This document shows positions 18,681-26,032 of a stretch of 64,000 nucleotides of DNA, one piece after another. Where the stretch lies: NCBI GenBank assembly GCA_951813545.1, contig OX638352.1, forward strand, positions 3,860,835-3,924,834, in the 5' to 3' direction. The stretch is from an uncultured Poribacteria bacterium. GTDB taxonomy: Bacteria; Poribacteria; WGA-4E; WGA-3G. The position numbers were made by a program, and so were the translations under genes. Position 1 is the stretch's first letter. Each line of letters opens with the position of its first letter. Under the pieces are notes generated by a model that worked only from the letters and a program-made list of their open reading frames with translations, made no database searches and was not told the origin of the DNA.

Positions 18681-18700
18681 TAAAACCTCCGTAATGAAAC

Positions 18701-18733
18701 AAAAAACCCCTGCTTCCAACGGAAAGACAGGGG
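18701..18733 (-). terminator. intrinsic terminator of the riboswitch leader
   Basis: Minus strand: CCCCTG and CAGGGG arms around a 15-base loop that can pair further (CTTTCC/GGAAG), followed by TTTTTTG. It lies between the riboswitch and the start codon at 18680, so the switch probably works by premature termination. Confidence 0.8.
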
Positions 18734-18873
18734 ATGCGGCGACACTTCGTATAATGCTAATCCTGCTGAATCCGACACTTCATACTTTACGCCGGTACTT
18801 CTATATTTAATCTAACAGGATACTGCTGCGTGCTGTTCCACCGCTTTCCCGCGAAAGCAGATGCATGAAACAC

Positions 18874-19075
18874 GATCCAGGCAGGTCTCCTGACTTCCGA
18901 TCTTTTGGTGTAGCTTGCAAACCAAAACTTGTGCTACACATTCCGCTGAACCTTCCCATCAGTAAATTGACAGTGGCTTTTTTAGCGGATATTTGCGATC
19001 GTTCACAGTGGCGGGGCCGTGGCGGATTTTCACCGCGCTTCCCTATTCTCCGACTTTCTCCGGCACCTGAACCGT
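18874..19075 (-). ncRNA. cobalamin (B12) riboswitch
   Basis: Read on the minus strand, the conserved blocks appear in order: GGTGCCGGAGAAAGTCGG, then GGGAAGCGCGGTGAAAATCC, CACGGCCCCGCCACTGTGA, GCCACTG, GATGGGAAGGT, and AGTCAGGAGACCTGCCTG at the 3' end. These match the cobalamin riboswitch aptamer core and its B12 box. A promoter lies just upstream and an intrinsic terminator just downstream, giving a complete OFF switch ahead of the propeller/membrane operon. Confidence 0.95.
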
Positions 19076-19100
19076 TAATTTATTCAAATGTAATGCATAT

Positions 19101-19129
19101 ATTATACCACATTGCGACATTTTTTGCAA
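19101..19129 (-). promoter_or_regulatory. promoter of the cobalamin-riboswitch operon
   Basis: On the minus strand TTGCAA, 17-base spacer, TATAAT. The expected start near 19094 lies about 20 bases before the riboswitch core. Confidence 0.75.
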
Positions 19130-19208
19130 ATTTTTTCTAAGTGAAGGTCTATCGTTATACCTGACTGACAGGCAAATAGTTTATACTCTATCGCACGTAA
19201 GACTTATC

Positions 19209-19245
19209 GAAAAAAGGGACCTGACCACCGAGGTGGTTAGGTCCC
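19209..19245 (-). terminator. intrinsic terminator after the cupredoxin-like lipoprotein gene
   Basis: Fourteen-bp stem GGGACCTAACCACC/GGTGGTCAGGTCCC (one G-T pair) followed on the minus strand by TTTTTT. It lies 16 bases after the stop at 19261. A-runs on both sides would also let it act weakly on the plus strand. Confidence 0.85.
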
Positions 19246-19260
19246 AAAAACCATCAAGGG

Positions 19261-20130
19261 CTATTCACTTGGTGGTGGCTCAACAGTATAGACTATGCCA
19301 ACCGTGGGACCATCATCACATCTATAGCCTGCAGCTCCAGTTCCTCGTCCAAAAACATCAGATAGAACAATATCGATTGTGTCTCCGGCTGGGATAGTGA
19401 TAATATGCCCTCCCCAATGTAGGGTGTGGTCAGTTGCGTCTGAGTTTTTAATTGTGATGGACTCTCCTTGCTCCACCTCAATAACAACCGGGTCAGGGGT
19501 ACAGCCGGTAATGTCTAAAAGATTGACATTTACAGCTGCTGCCCTCACCGCCTCCCACCATTGATTTCTCTCTTCATCTGTCCAATCTTCCCCATCGTCC
19601 CCCGGGAAAATTAAAAGATCAATTGGTGGTTGCTCAACTTGTGGCTCAACAACATAGAATATGCCAACCGAGGGCCAGACACCATCACATACATAGCCAT
19701 AAGCTCCAGTTCCATGAAAACCATTATCAGAAGATAGAACAATATTGATTGTTTCAAAGGCTGGGACAGTGATACTATTCTCCGGATCTAGGGTTAGGGT
19801 GTGGTCAGTTGCGTCATCATTATAAATCTGTATAGACTCTCCGTGCTCCACCTCAATAACAAGCGGGTCAGGGGTACAGCCGCTAATGTTTAAAAGATTG
19901 ACATTTACAGCTGCTGCATCCACCGCCTCCGACCATTGATTTCTCTCTTCATCTGTCGTATCTTCCCCCGGCCAATCTAAAAGTAGATCAATTGCGGGTG
20001 TAACTTCTTCCGTCGGATCAGGCATTACGGTTTTCCCAACCGTCATTGCCCGATCGCACCCGGCAACAACTACAACAATAAGGACGATGGCAAGTATCGC
20101 CAGTCTGGCTACTCTTTCTGTTACTTTCAA
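19261..20130 (-). CDS. lipoprotein with two tandem cupredoxin-like repeats
   Basis: 289 residues. The signal peptide ends in VVVVAGC, a clear lipobox. The mature part is a duplication of about 105 residues. Both halves share an EERNQW..AV.AAAVNVNLL leader, GCTPDP.VIEVE.GES, a DATDHTL motif, and GTGA.GY.CD near the end. The beta-sandwich pattern with a His in DHTL and a Cys in GYxCD resembles cupredoxins. The usual second His and the Met of a type 1 copper site are not evident after the Cys, so copper binding is uncertain and the Cys residues (GCTPDP and GYxCD) may instead form a disulfide. No genes nearby indicate a redox partner. The signal and duplication are firm; the fold is inferred. Confidence 0.7.
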   Translation of the reverse strand: MKVTERVARLAILAIVLIVVVVAGCDRAMTVGKTVMPDPTEEVTPAIDLLLDWPGEDTTDEERNQWSEAVDAAAVNVNLLNISGCTPDPLVIEVEHGESIQIYNDDATDHTLTLDPENSITVPAFETINIVLSSDNGFHGTGAYGYVCDGVWPSVGIFYVVEPQVEQPPIDLLIFPGDDGEDWTDEERNQWWEAVRAAAVNVNLLDITGCTPDPVVIEVEQGESITIKNSDATDHTLHWGGHIITIPAGDTIDIVLSDVFGRGTGAAGYRCDDGPTVGIVYTVEPPPSE

Positions 20131-20682
20131 GGCTCTCTCCTCCTGCTATTTTTATACAACTTAGTCTTATTTCCTAGAGGGTATTAACCACATAATGATG
20201 CGACAGTCCCTCTAAACTGGGCAGCATCACAACTAATTTTAGAGACTAACATATTTGACCAAAAGGTGTCAAGAAAAATATGCGATCCTTTGTTGACTTA
20301 TTTTTCTCCTTTTTTGTAACTGAAAACGTGAGTTTGATAAAAACACCACACCTATGTTATCACCCTATTATTAAAGACACATTTTTTTGGCAAAACGTTA
20401 CATCACGTGAAAAAAATATTTTGTCAGACCATGATTTACAACTGTAGAAGGCTCTCCTATTCTGATTCTCCCTCGCGACTCCCGCCGAAAATCGAGGAAA
20501 TCACGAAAACTATGGTAGATTTTGGAATTACTGATACACTCTGCACCAGCGAGGTTAGGAAACCTCGCCTACCGGGGGTGAAAGTGTTTACTTATTTTTA
20601 TAATTTACCATATATCACATCGCTCTGTTTTTTTATCAATGGTTGGAAAATACTAACAAGAAAATTTTTCTGCCATAAAAAT
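20131..20682. other. AT-rich intergenic region with one REP palindrome
   Basis: No convincing gene. A REP-like palindrome with GCGAGGTT/AACCTCGC arms lies at 20549-20568 and is followed by the family's TACCG tail. A 97-codon open frame from 20407 runs through the palindrome and has no coding character. Confidence 0.6.
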
Positions 20683-20711
20683 TTGACAACACACATTTGA
20701 TATGGTATCAT
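20683..20711 (+). promoter_or_regulatory. promoter of the hisI-trpE-trpG leader
   Basis: TTGACA (perfect) at 20683-20688, a 17-base spacer, TATCAT at 20706-20711. The expected start near 20718 lies about 70 bases before the leader peptide ATG. Confidence 0.8.
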
Positions 20712-20789
20712 TAATATTAATATCTGAAGTTTGGCACGGATAAATCCAAATATTTGGCGGTTGTTAACCGTTATTGAAAAGTGAGAAAA

Positions 20790-20891
20790 ATGACCTTTGT
20801 AGATTCACACTCCAACTCGCATAGCGTATCCAACCATTGGCATTGGTGGCGGTCCAATTGCTTGCGGGGGAGTGTGCGCTCAAACGGATAA
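20790..20891 (+). CDS. leader peptide of the hisI-trpE attenuator, with clustered His and Trp codons
   Basis: 33 codons from ATG 20790 to TAA 20889. The peptide contains HSNSHSVSNHWHWW: four His codons and three Trp codons within 14 positions. A GTGAG sequence lies close upstream. The next genes are hisI and trpE, and a rho-independent terminator follows 50 bases after the stop. Known leader peptides carry a run of the amino acid made by the operon; here both products of the downstream genes are represented. The coding sequence overlaps segment 1 and segment 2 of the attenuator, as in classical trp and his leaders. Confidence 0.75.
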   Translation: MTFVDSHSNSHSVSNHWHWWRSNCLRGSVRSNG

Positions 20892-20954
20892 CTAAAAAAG
20901 ATATTGAAAATCGTCGTTTTTTATTTTTACGTCCTGTTGAAGCCTTATGCACAC
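20806..20954 (+). promoter_or_regulatory. ribosome-mediated attenuator: alternative helices 1:2 and 2:3
   Basis: Segment 1 CACACTCC (20806-20813) pairs perfectly with segment 2 GGAGTGTG (20869-20876). Segment 2 can instead pair through GTGTGC (20872-20877) with GCACAC (20949-20954), which removes the 5' arm of the terminator at 20943-20973. Ribosome stalling on the His/Trp codons between 20808 and 20849 would block segment 1 and favour the antiterminator. Confidence 0.75.
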
Positions 20955-20983
20955 CGATCCCGGTAGCATAAGGTGTTTTTTTT
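20942..20983 (+). terminator. attenuator terminator of the hisI-trpE leader
   Basis: CCTTATGC (20943-20950) pairs with GCATAAGG (20966-20973). An inner ACCG/CGGT helix extends the stem, and eight T residues follow at 20976-20983. Confidence 0.85.
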
Positions 20984-21092
20984 GCAAAGTGCGCAGATTG
21001 ACCTATAGTATTGGCTGTAGACAGGAACTCCGAGTCCTGACGCTTGCTGAAGGATTCCGCAAAAGTAAATCCGAAGCATGTAGCTCGTAATG

Positions 21093-21118
21093 AAATTATG
21101 CCTTAAATGGCATAATTT
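21093..21118 (+). terminator. second hairpin in the hisI leader
   Basis: Perfect ten-bp stem AAATTATGCC/GGCATAATTT with a six-base loop, followed by a loose T-rich stretch (GTCTTTGTTTT). It may be a second, weaker terminator between the attenuator and hisI, or an RNA-processing structure. Confidence 0.45.
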
Positions 21119-21206
21119 GTCTTTGTTTTACATTTGGAGAGCGGATTCGAGAGAGGAACGCTAAATCCCTAACCAACAATAGTTAACCGCAAGGAAAATT
21201 TAAAAA

Positions 21207-21587
21207 ATGAAAATTTTGTCGGAACTCAAATATGACCGCGATGGTTTAGTCGCTGCAGTCATTCAGGATCGCACGAATAACGAAATCCTGATGGTCGGCT
21301 ATATGAACGCAGAAGCGATAAAAGAGACATTGACTACAGGGCGCGTTTGCTTCTGGAGTCGTTCCCGCCAAAAGTTGTGGATAAAGGGGGAGACTTCGGG
21401 GCATACACAGACAGTTGAATCTGTTGCTGTTGATTGTGACGGCGATGCCCTGCTGATAAAGGTTGAGCAGAAGGTGGCAGCGTGTCATGTCGGCTATCGC
21501 TCCTGCTTCTTTCGGGAAGTCTCCCTCGACGGAGAGTCAACGCGTGTCGTAGGTGAAAAGATTTTCGATGCAGATGCTGTTTATTAG
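21207..21587 (+). CDS. hisI: phosphoribosyl-AMP cyclohydrolase
   Basis: 126 residues, the usual length of a stand-alone HisI domain without HisE. It opens the purine ring of phosphoribosyl-AMP in histidine synthesis. All signature blocks are present: MVGYMNAEAIKET, CFWSRSRQKLWIKGE, SGHTQTVESV, DCDGDALLIKV, and ACHVGYRSCFF with the zinc-binding cysteines. It starts at 21207 after an AAGGAAAATT leader that is nearly identical to the one before trpG. It is the first structural gene behind the His/Trp attenuator and sits directly before trpE, away from other his genes. The assignment is secure. Confidence 0.96.
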   Translation: MKILSELKYDRDGLVAAVIQDRTNNEILMVGYMNAEAIKETLTTGRVCFWSRSRQKLWIKGETSGHTQTVESVAVDCDGDALLIKVEQKVAACHVGYRSCFFREVSLDGESTRVVGEKIFDADAVY

Positions 21588-21775
21588 CCTCCAAGTCGTG
21601 GGTGGGCTTTATAAGCCCAATTTCGTATCTTAGCATCCGCTCGGAAATTATTTGATTAATAAAGATAAGGGAATAGCACCGTTCGTTGTAAATGCGATTT
21701 CCAACTGCTGTTCTTATGATGCTCGGTGCTGTAGCGTAAAAAACTTTGATGCTAAAGATATGAAAAGGAGCTATG

Positions 21776-23278
21776 ATGTATTATCCGACGTTGGAAGATT
21801 TTCGCGAGGCAGCGAAATCAGGAAACACAATACCGGTATACCGATCAATTTTGGCGGATATGGAGACACCGGTGTCTGCGTTCTATAAATTGATGCCTGA
21901 TAATTATGCGTTCTTGTTGGAGAGTGTGGAAGGCGGTGAAAACCTTGCGCGTTACTCTTTTTTGGGGAGTCACCCGTCGGTGCTTTTCCATAGTAAAGGG
22001 CATCAGGTGACGATTGAGTACTTGGAAAAAGGCGAAACGGTAGTTCAGGAATATGAAGATCCGTTGCGTGCGCTTGAGGAATTGATGCGGAATTACCGAC
22101 CTGTTGACAATGCAGAGTTACCCAAATTCCACGGTGGCGCGGTTGGTTATATGAGTTATGACATGGTGCGCTTCGTGGAGGAATTGCCAGATAATACCGA
22201 AGATGAACTGCAGCTTCCGGATTGCTTTTTCATGATTGCCGAAACGATTTTGATATTTGATCATGTGAACCATCAGATCAAGGTCGTGGCGAACGTGCAT
22301 ATTGATGGTGATGTGGATGAGGCTTATGCGGATGCGCTTGCGAAAATTGATGCCTTGGTCGAGAAACTTACAGCTGCTTCCGAAGTGCATTTACGCACGG
22401 ATAGTGGTGAGTATCAGGAACAGTATGATAAAATCATATCCGATCCGCAATCGAATTTCACAAAATCCGATTACGAAGCCGCCGTCAGGCACGCTAAGGA
22501 ATACATAGCTGCAGGCGACATTATCCAGGTTGTGCCATCGCAGCGGTTCAGTTGTCCGGTGTCTGTAGACTCGTTCGAGGTATATCGTGCATTGCGAGTG
22601 GTCAATCCATCACCGTATATGTATTATTTGAAGTTTGATGGTTTTGACATTGTGGGTGCATCACCGGAAATGATGGTGAGAGTAGAAGATGGACTCGTCC
22701 AGACCGTTCCAATTGCGGGCACACGCCCGCGTGGCGCGACTCCAGAAGAAGACCAAGAGTTGGGACGGATACTCCTCGCTGATCCAAAGGAACGCGCGGA
22801 GCACGTTATGCTTGTGGATTTGGGACGGAACGACCTCGGTCGCGTGTGTGAATATCATACTGTTGAAGTCACCGAACTTATGATAGTCGAGCGTTTTTCA
22901 CACGTGATGCATATCGTTTCACGCGTCATTGGACGGTTACGCGAAGACCTCACGGCTTTTGATGTGCTGCGCGCGTGCCTTCCCGCTGGAACACTCTCTG
23001 GTGCACCAAAGATACGCGCAATGGAAATCATTGATGAACTTGAACCGACGCGTCGTAGCACCTACGGTGGAACGGTGGGGTATTTCAGTTTTTCCGGCAG
23101 TGCAGACACCGCGATTACGATCCGAACCGCGGTTATCAAAGATGGCACTGCTTATGTGCAAGCAGGGGGTGGGGTCGTTGCGGATTCAGTACCTGAAACT
23201 GAGTATTATGAAACCGTGAGTAAAGCGCGAGCGATGCTCAGTGCTATTGCCTTAGCAGAACAAGGTTTCTTACTGTGA
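21776..23278 (+). CDS. trpE: anthranilate synthase component I
   Basis: About 500 residues. The start at 21776 is preferred over 21773 because AAAAGGAG is then five bases upstream. TrpE converts chorismate and ammonia or glutamine-derived ammonia to anthranilate. The chorismate-binding core is complete: GDIIQVVPSQRFS, PSPYMYYLKF, GASPEMMVRVEDG, PIAGTRPRG, DLGRNDLGRVC, ERFSHVMHIVSRV, PAGTLSGAPKIRAMEIIDEL, YGGTVGYFSF, and a final QAGGGVVADSVPE. The N-terminal part carries the ESVEGGENLARYSFLG feedback-inhibitor site region. It is followed by trpG, its glutaminase partner. The enzyme call is secure. Confidence 0.97.
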   Translation: MYYPTLEDFREAAKSGNTIPVYRSILADMETPVSAFYKLMPDNYAFLLESVEGGENLARYSFLGSHPSVLFHSKGHQVTIEYLEKGETVVQEYEDPLRALEELMRNYRPVDNAELPKFHGGAVGYMSYDMVRFVEELPDNTEDELQLPDCFFMIAETILIFDHVNHQIKVVANVHIDGDVDEAYADALAKIDALVEKLTAASEVHLRTDSGEYQEQYDKIISDPQSNFTKSDYEAAVRHAKEYIAAGDIIQVVPSQRFSCPVSVDSFEVYRALRVVNPSPYMYYLKFDGFDIVGASPEMMVRVEDGLVQTVPIAGTRPRGATPEEDQELGRILLADPKERAEHVMLVDLGRNDLGRVCEYHTVEVTELMIVERFSHVMHIVSRVIGRLREDLTAFDVLRACLPAGTLSGAPKIRAMEIIDELEPTRRSTYGGTVGYFSFSGSADTAITIRTAVIKDGTAYVQAGGGVVADSVPETEYYETVSKARAMLSAIALAEQGFLL

Positions 23279-23297
23279 GGAATAATCGTCGATTTTT

Positions 23298-23339
23298 GTT
23301 AAAGGAATATAGAAAAAATGTTAAAGGAACATAGAAAAA
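23298..23339 (+). repeat. short tandem direct repeat between trpE and trpG
   Basis: Two copies of GTTAAAGGA(A)YATAGAAAAAA in tandem, one base differing (T/C). Each contains AAAGGA, so they may be decayed ribosome binding sites. Confidence 0.4.
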
Positions 23340-23460
23340 AGGGTGGCTCTCTTCTCGGTTTCCAAAGATAGGCATCCTGTAACGAAGTGGAGGGCGGATC
23401 TACGGAAAGGTACCTCAATGTCTAAACCCACTTCATCGAACCGCAAGGAAAATTAAAAAA

Positions 23461-24024
23461 ATGGTTTTAATGATTGATAACTACGACTCTTTTACCTATA
23501 ACTTGGTTCAGTATTTGGGTGAACTCGGTGCTGAACTGGAGGTTCATCGGAGTCGGAAAATTGGCTTGGCGGCATTAGACGCGCTGGAGCCGGAACGGAT
23601 TGTCATTTCACCGGGTCCTTGCACACCGAAAGAAGCAGGCATATCCAACGATACCATACAACATTTCGCCGGAAAAGTTCCGATTTTGGGCGTTTGTCTC
23701 GGACATCAGTGCATCGGAGACGTGTTCGGCGGTGAAGTTGTTAGGGCGGATCGATTGATGCACGGTAAAACCTCAATGATAGAACATAATGGTCTTGAGC
23801 TTTTTGAAGGATTGGATAATCCGTTTGAAGCGACACGCTACCATTCGCTCATCGTAAAGAAAGAGACGCTGCCCGATTGCCTTGAGGTCACTGCTTGGAC
23901 GGATCAGGACGAAATCATGGGACTTCGGCATAAGAGTTTGCCCATCTGGGGTGTGCAATTCCATCCGGAGTCGATTTTGACGGCTGCTGGAAAAAATCTA
24001 TTGGGCAATTTTTTGTCGCTATAG
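23461..24024 (+). CDS. trpG: anthranilate synthase component II, glutamine amidotransferase
   Basis: 187 residues, full length for TrpG/PabA. It supplies ammonia from glutamine to TrpE. The class I amidotransferase triad is visible: the Cys in GVCLGHQC, and the His and Glu in GVQFHPESI. The N-terminal MIDNYDSFTYNLVQYLGE and the ISPGPCTPKEAGIS oxyanion region are canonical. The gene follows trpE after 182 bases with a 5' region (AACCGCAAGGAAAATT) matching that of hisI. It may also serve p-aminobenzoate synthesis if no separate PabA exists. Assignment secure. Confidence 0.97.
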   Translation: MVLMIDNYDSFTYNLVQYLGELGAELEVHRSRKIGLAALDALEPERIVISPGPCTPKEAGISNDTIQHFAGKVPILGVCLGHQCIGDVFGGEVVRADRLMHGKTSMIEHNGLELFEGLDNPFEATRYHSLIVKKETLPDCLEVTAWTDQDEIMGLRHKSLPIWGVQFHPESILTAAGKNLLGNFLSL

Positions 24025-24054
24025 ATATAAATTCGGAAAACTGAGAGGTTAATA

Positions 24055-24822
24055 ATGACAAAACAGACGAACGGTGCAAAATGCACACCTGTCCTCGTTT
24101 CTTGGTCTTCAGGCAAAGATTCCGCATGGGCACTTCATACACTGCGCCAACAGCCTGAACGCTACAACGTGCGTGGTATCTTTACAACTGTCACGAAGAC
24201 GTTTGACCGCGTTTCTATCCACTCGACACCAGCGTGGGTGTTGAAACAGCAAGCCGAGAAACTCGGAGTGCCGTTGTATGAGATACCGATTCCGTATCCC
24301 TGTTCTAATGCAATCTACGAAGCAGCGATGCGAAAATTTCTCGCCGAGGTGGAAGCGTTGCCTGAACATTTGACAGCGGCACATTTCGCATTCGGAGACC
24401 TCTTCTTAGAAGACATCCGTGCGTACCGCGAGGATAAACTCAAAGGTACCGGTTTCACACCGATTTTTCCAGTATGGGAAGAGGACACAACGCTGCTCGC
24501 TGAAAAGATGATTGCTTCTGGCATGCGTGCTATTGTTACTGCCCTCAATCCAACCAAAGTTCCTGCCGACTTTGCAGGTCGCTGGTTTGATGCCGAACTC
24601 CTCGCAGACTTGCCGGATGGTGTGGATCCGCTCGGTGAAAACGGAGAGTTCCATACGTGCGTTGTTGATGGACCGATGTTCAGTTCACCTGTCGCGGCGA
24701 AGCCGGGTAGAGTCGTCCAGAGAGATATCGTTTCCAAAAAGGATGATGATGACAAAATTCACACAAGCAGCAACACGGCACCGACTTATGTCTATGCTGA
24801 TGTGGTACCTATAGATGAATAA
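24055..24822 (+). CDS. PP-loop ATPase, Dph6-related (diphthamide-synthetase-like)
   Basis: 255 residues of the adenosine-nucleotide alpha-hydrolase/PP-loop class. The ATP-binding loop is VSWSSGKDSAWAL near residue 18. Family-typical later blocks are AHFAFGDLFLEDIRAYRE, then IFPVWEEDTTLLAEKMI, and DPLGENGEFHTCV close to the C-terminus. In eukaryotes and archaea Dph6 amidates diphthine on EF-2. In bacteria the substrate of these relatives is unknown, since EF-G lacks diphthamide. It sits 30 bases after trpG. Its stop overlaps the start of a second, truncated PP-loop gene, suggesting the pair once formed an operon. Confidence 0.85.
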   Translation: MTKQTNGAKCTPVLVSWSSGKDSAWALHTLRQQPERYNVRGIFTTVTKTFDRVSIHSTPAWVLKQQAEKLGVPLYEIPIPYPCSNAIYEAAMRKFLAEVEALPEHLTAAHFAFGDLFLEDIRAYREDKLKGTGFTPIFPVWEEDTTLLAEKMIASGMRAIVTALNPTKVPADFAGRWFDAELLADLPDGVDPLGENGEFHTCVVDGPMFSSPVAAKPGRVVQRDIVSKKDDDDKIHTSSNTAPTYVYADVVPIDE

Positions 24823-24961
24823 TTGGAAAAAAGCAGCTGTCCTGTGGACAGGCGGAAAAGATTCTGTGCTCGCATTTCAAGTCTCCTTAAATCTTTACGA
24901 TATAAGGAGACTTGTCTGTTTTGTCCCACCGGATAATTGTTTTTGTTGCATATTTAAGTGA
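24815..24961 (+). pseudogene. truncated second PP-loop ATPase
   Basis: 48 codons from an ATG that overlaps the preceding stop. The start AAVLWTGGKDSVLAFQ is a PP-loop ATPase N-terminus related to the gene before it. After RRLVCFVPPD the frame loses family resemblance and ends. Full-length relatives have about 220 residues, so only the first fifth remains. The promoter of the next gene overlaps its last codons. Confidence 0.75.
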
Positions 24962-24974
24962 AAAAATGTATTCT
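24946..24974 (+). promoter_or_regulatory. probable promoter for the coiled-coil protein gene
   Basis: TTGCAT at 24946-24951, a 17-base spacer, TATTCT at 24969-24974. It gives a leader of about 200 bases before the gene at 25182. Confidence 0.5.
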
Positions 24975-25181
24975 AATTTGTAAGAGTTCTATCCACAATG
25001 CGTACATAAAGGTATTTACCAAACGAGATGAAAACCCCGCATCTTTTCGGTGCGAGACTCTTTTGTAACACTTAAGCACATCACAGTCGGTTTAAAGTGG
25101 AGGCTGTGGTGAGTGCAGCGTACCTCTAAACGCTGTTGCCTCTTCTTTGAATTTCCTAAAGATTAAACAAGGAGTCTGAAA

Positions 25182-25958
25182 ATGAAAAGGCACCCCATTC
25201 CCATCTATGTTGCTGTTTTCTTAATAGGTGCGACCGCGCTTTGGTATTTTGGGCATCACCGTCCTGCTCAGAAAATACTGGAGGCTGAACCGAAGAGGGT
25301 GTATAAGAGCACTCCGTTACAACCAGAAGGTTTTTCGGTAAAACCAATTCCTTCTGACTCTATACAAAAACCTCGCGAAGAGGATACGGATATAGATGTT
25401 GAAAATGTAGATAATGCTGCAACGTCTGAAAAAATTGACGACAGTCATGTCCATAGCGAAGGCGCAGATTCTGAAGAACCCATGTCACAAGAGCTACTTT
25501 CAACTGAAGATGCGGCAGCTGCCGAAGCCTTTGAAAAATATGTTACGGCAGAGTCAGATTACCAAGCAGCACAAGAAAGGCTCAAGAAGGCATTTCCTTT
25601 TAAGAATACTGACCCGGCTGTGTCCGCAATCCAAGAAGCCAAAGAAGCACTTGCAGAGTCAGATCACCAAGCAGTAATAGAAGAACTCGGGAAAGTGCTT
25701 GTTTCCTTTGAAAGCATGGATACTGATCAGATTAAGTCTGCAGTAGAAGCATTCAGAGAGGCAGAGTTACGACGCAATGAAGCCTTGGAAAATCTTGCCG
25801 TTTACTCCGAAGATGCTGCAGAAATGTTGGCACAAGTAAAGGAAGCCGAAAGGCGAGAAAATGAAAAGCGAGCTGAATCTGAACGTAAACTAAGCGAAAT
25901 TGAAACAAATTTACGGAACATTCGTGACAAGGTAGAAGAGTTAGAAAAGTCTCGGTAG
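25182..25958 (+). CDS. single-pass membrane protein with a C-terminal coiled coil
   Basis: 258 residues, family not recognised. Residues 8-24 (YVAVFLIGATALWYFG) form a membrane anchor. Residues 30-110 are a low-complexity acidic linker. From about 115 to the end the sequence is highly charged and heptad-like (VKEAERRENEKRAESERKLS), predicting a long coiled coil outside or inside the membrane. Two internal stretches, around residues 127-138 and 157-166, both start with ESDxQA and may be a weak duplication. It stands alone between the trp region and the convergent panB operon. Function unknown. Confidence 0.7.
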   Translation: MKRHPIPIYVAVFLIGATALWYFGHHRPAQKILEAEPKRVYKSTPLQPEGFSVKPIPSDSIQKPREEDTDIDVENVDNAATSEKIDDSHVHSEGADSEEPMSQELLSTEDAAAAEAFEKYVTAESDYQAAQERLKKAFPFKNTDPAVSAIQEAKEALAESDHQAVIEELGKVLVSFESMDTDQIKSAVEAFREAELRRNEALENLAVYSEDAAEMLAQVKEAERRENEKRAESERKLSEIETNLRNIRDKVEELEKSR

Positions 25959-26032
25959 CGTAAGGAGTGGTTGATCAAAGATATTCCACTTTCTTTCTTC
26001 CAAATGACCTTTAAGGAACGCTTTGGATAGTT

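Noticed and set aside
20407..20700. 97-codon open frame
   Set aside because: It runs through a REP palindrome, has no ribosome binding site and its composition is not protein-like.
20718..21206. T-box riboswitch before the trp genes
   Set aside because: No T-box consensus or specifier-loop arrangement was found; the leader peptide and alternative helices explain the terminator better.
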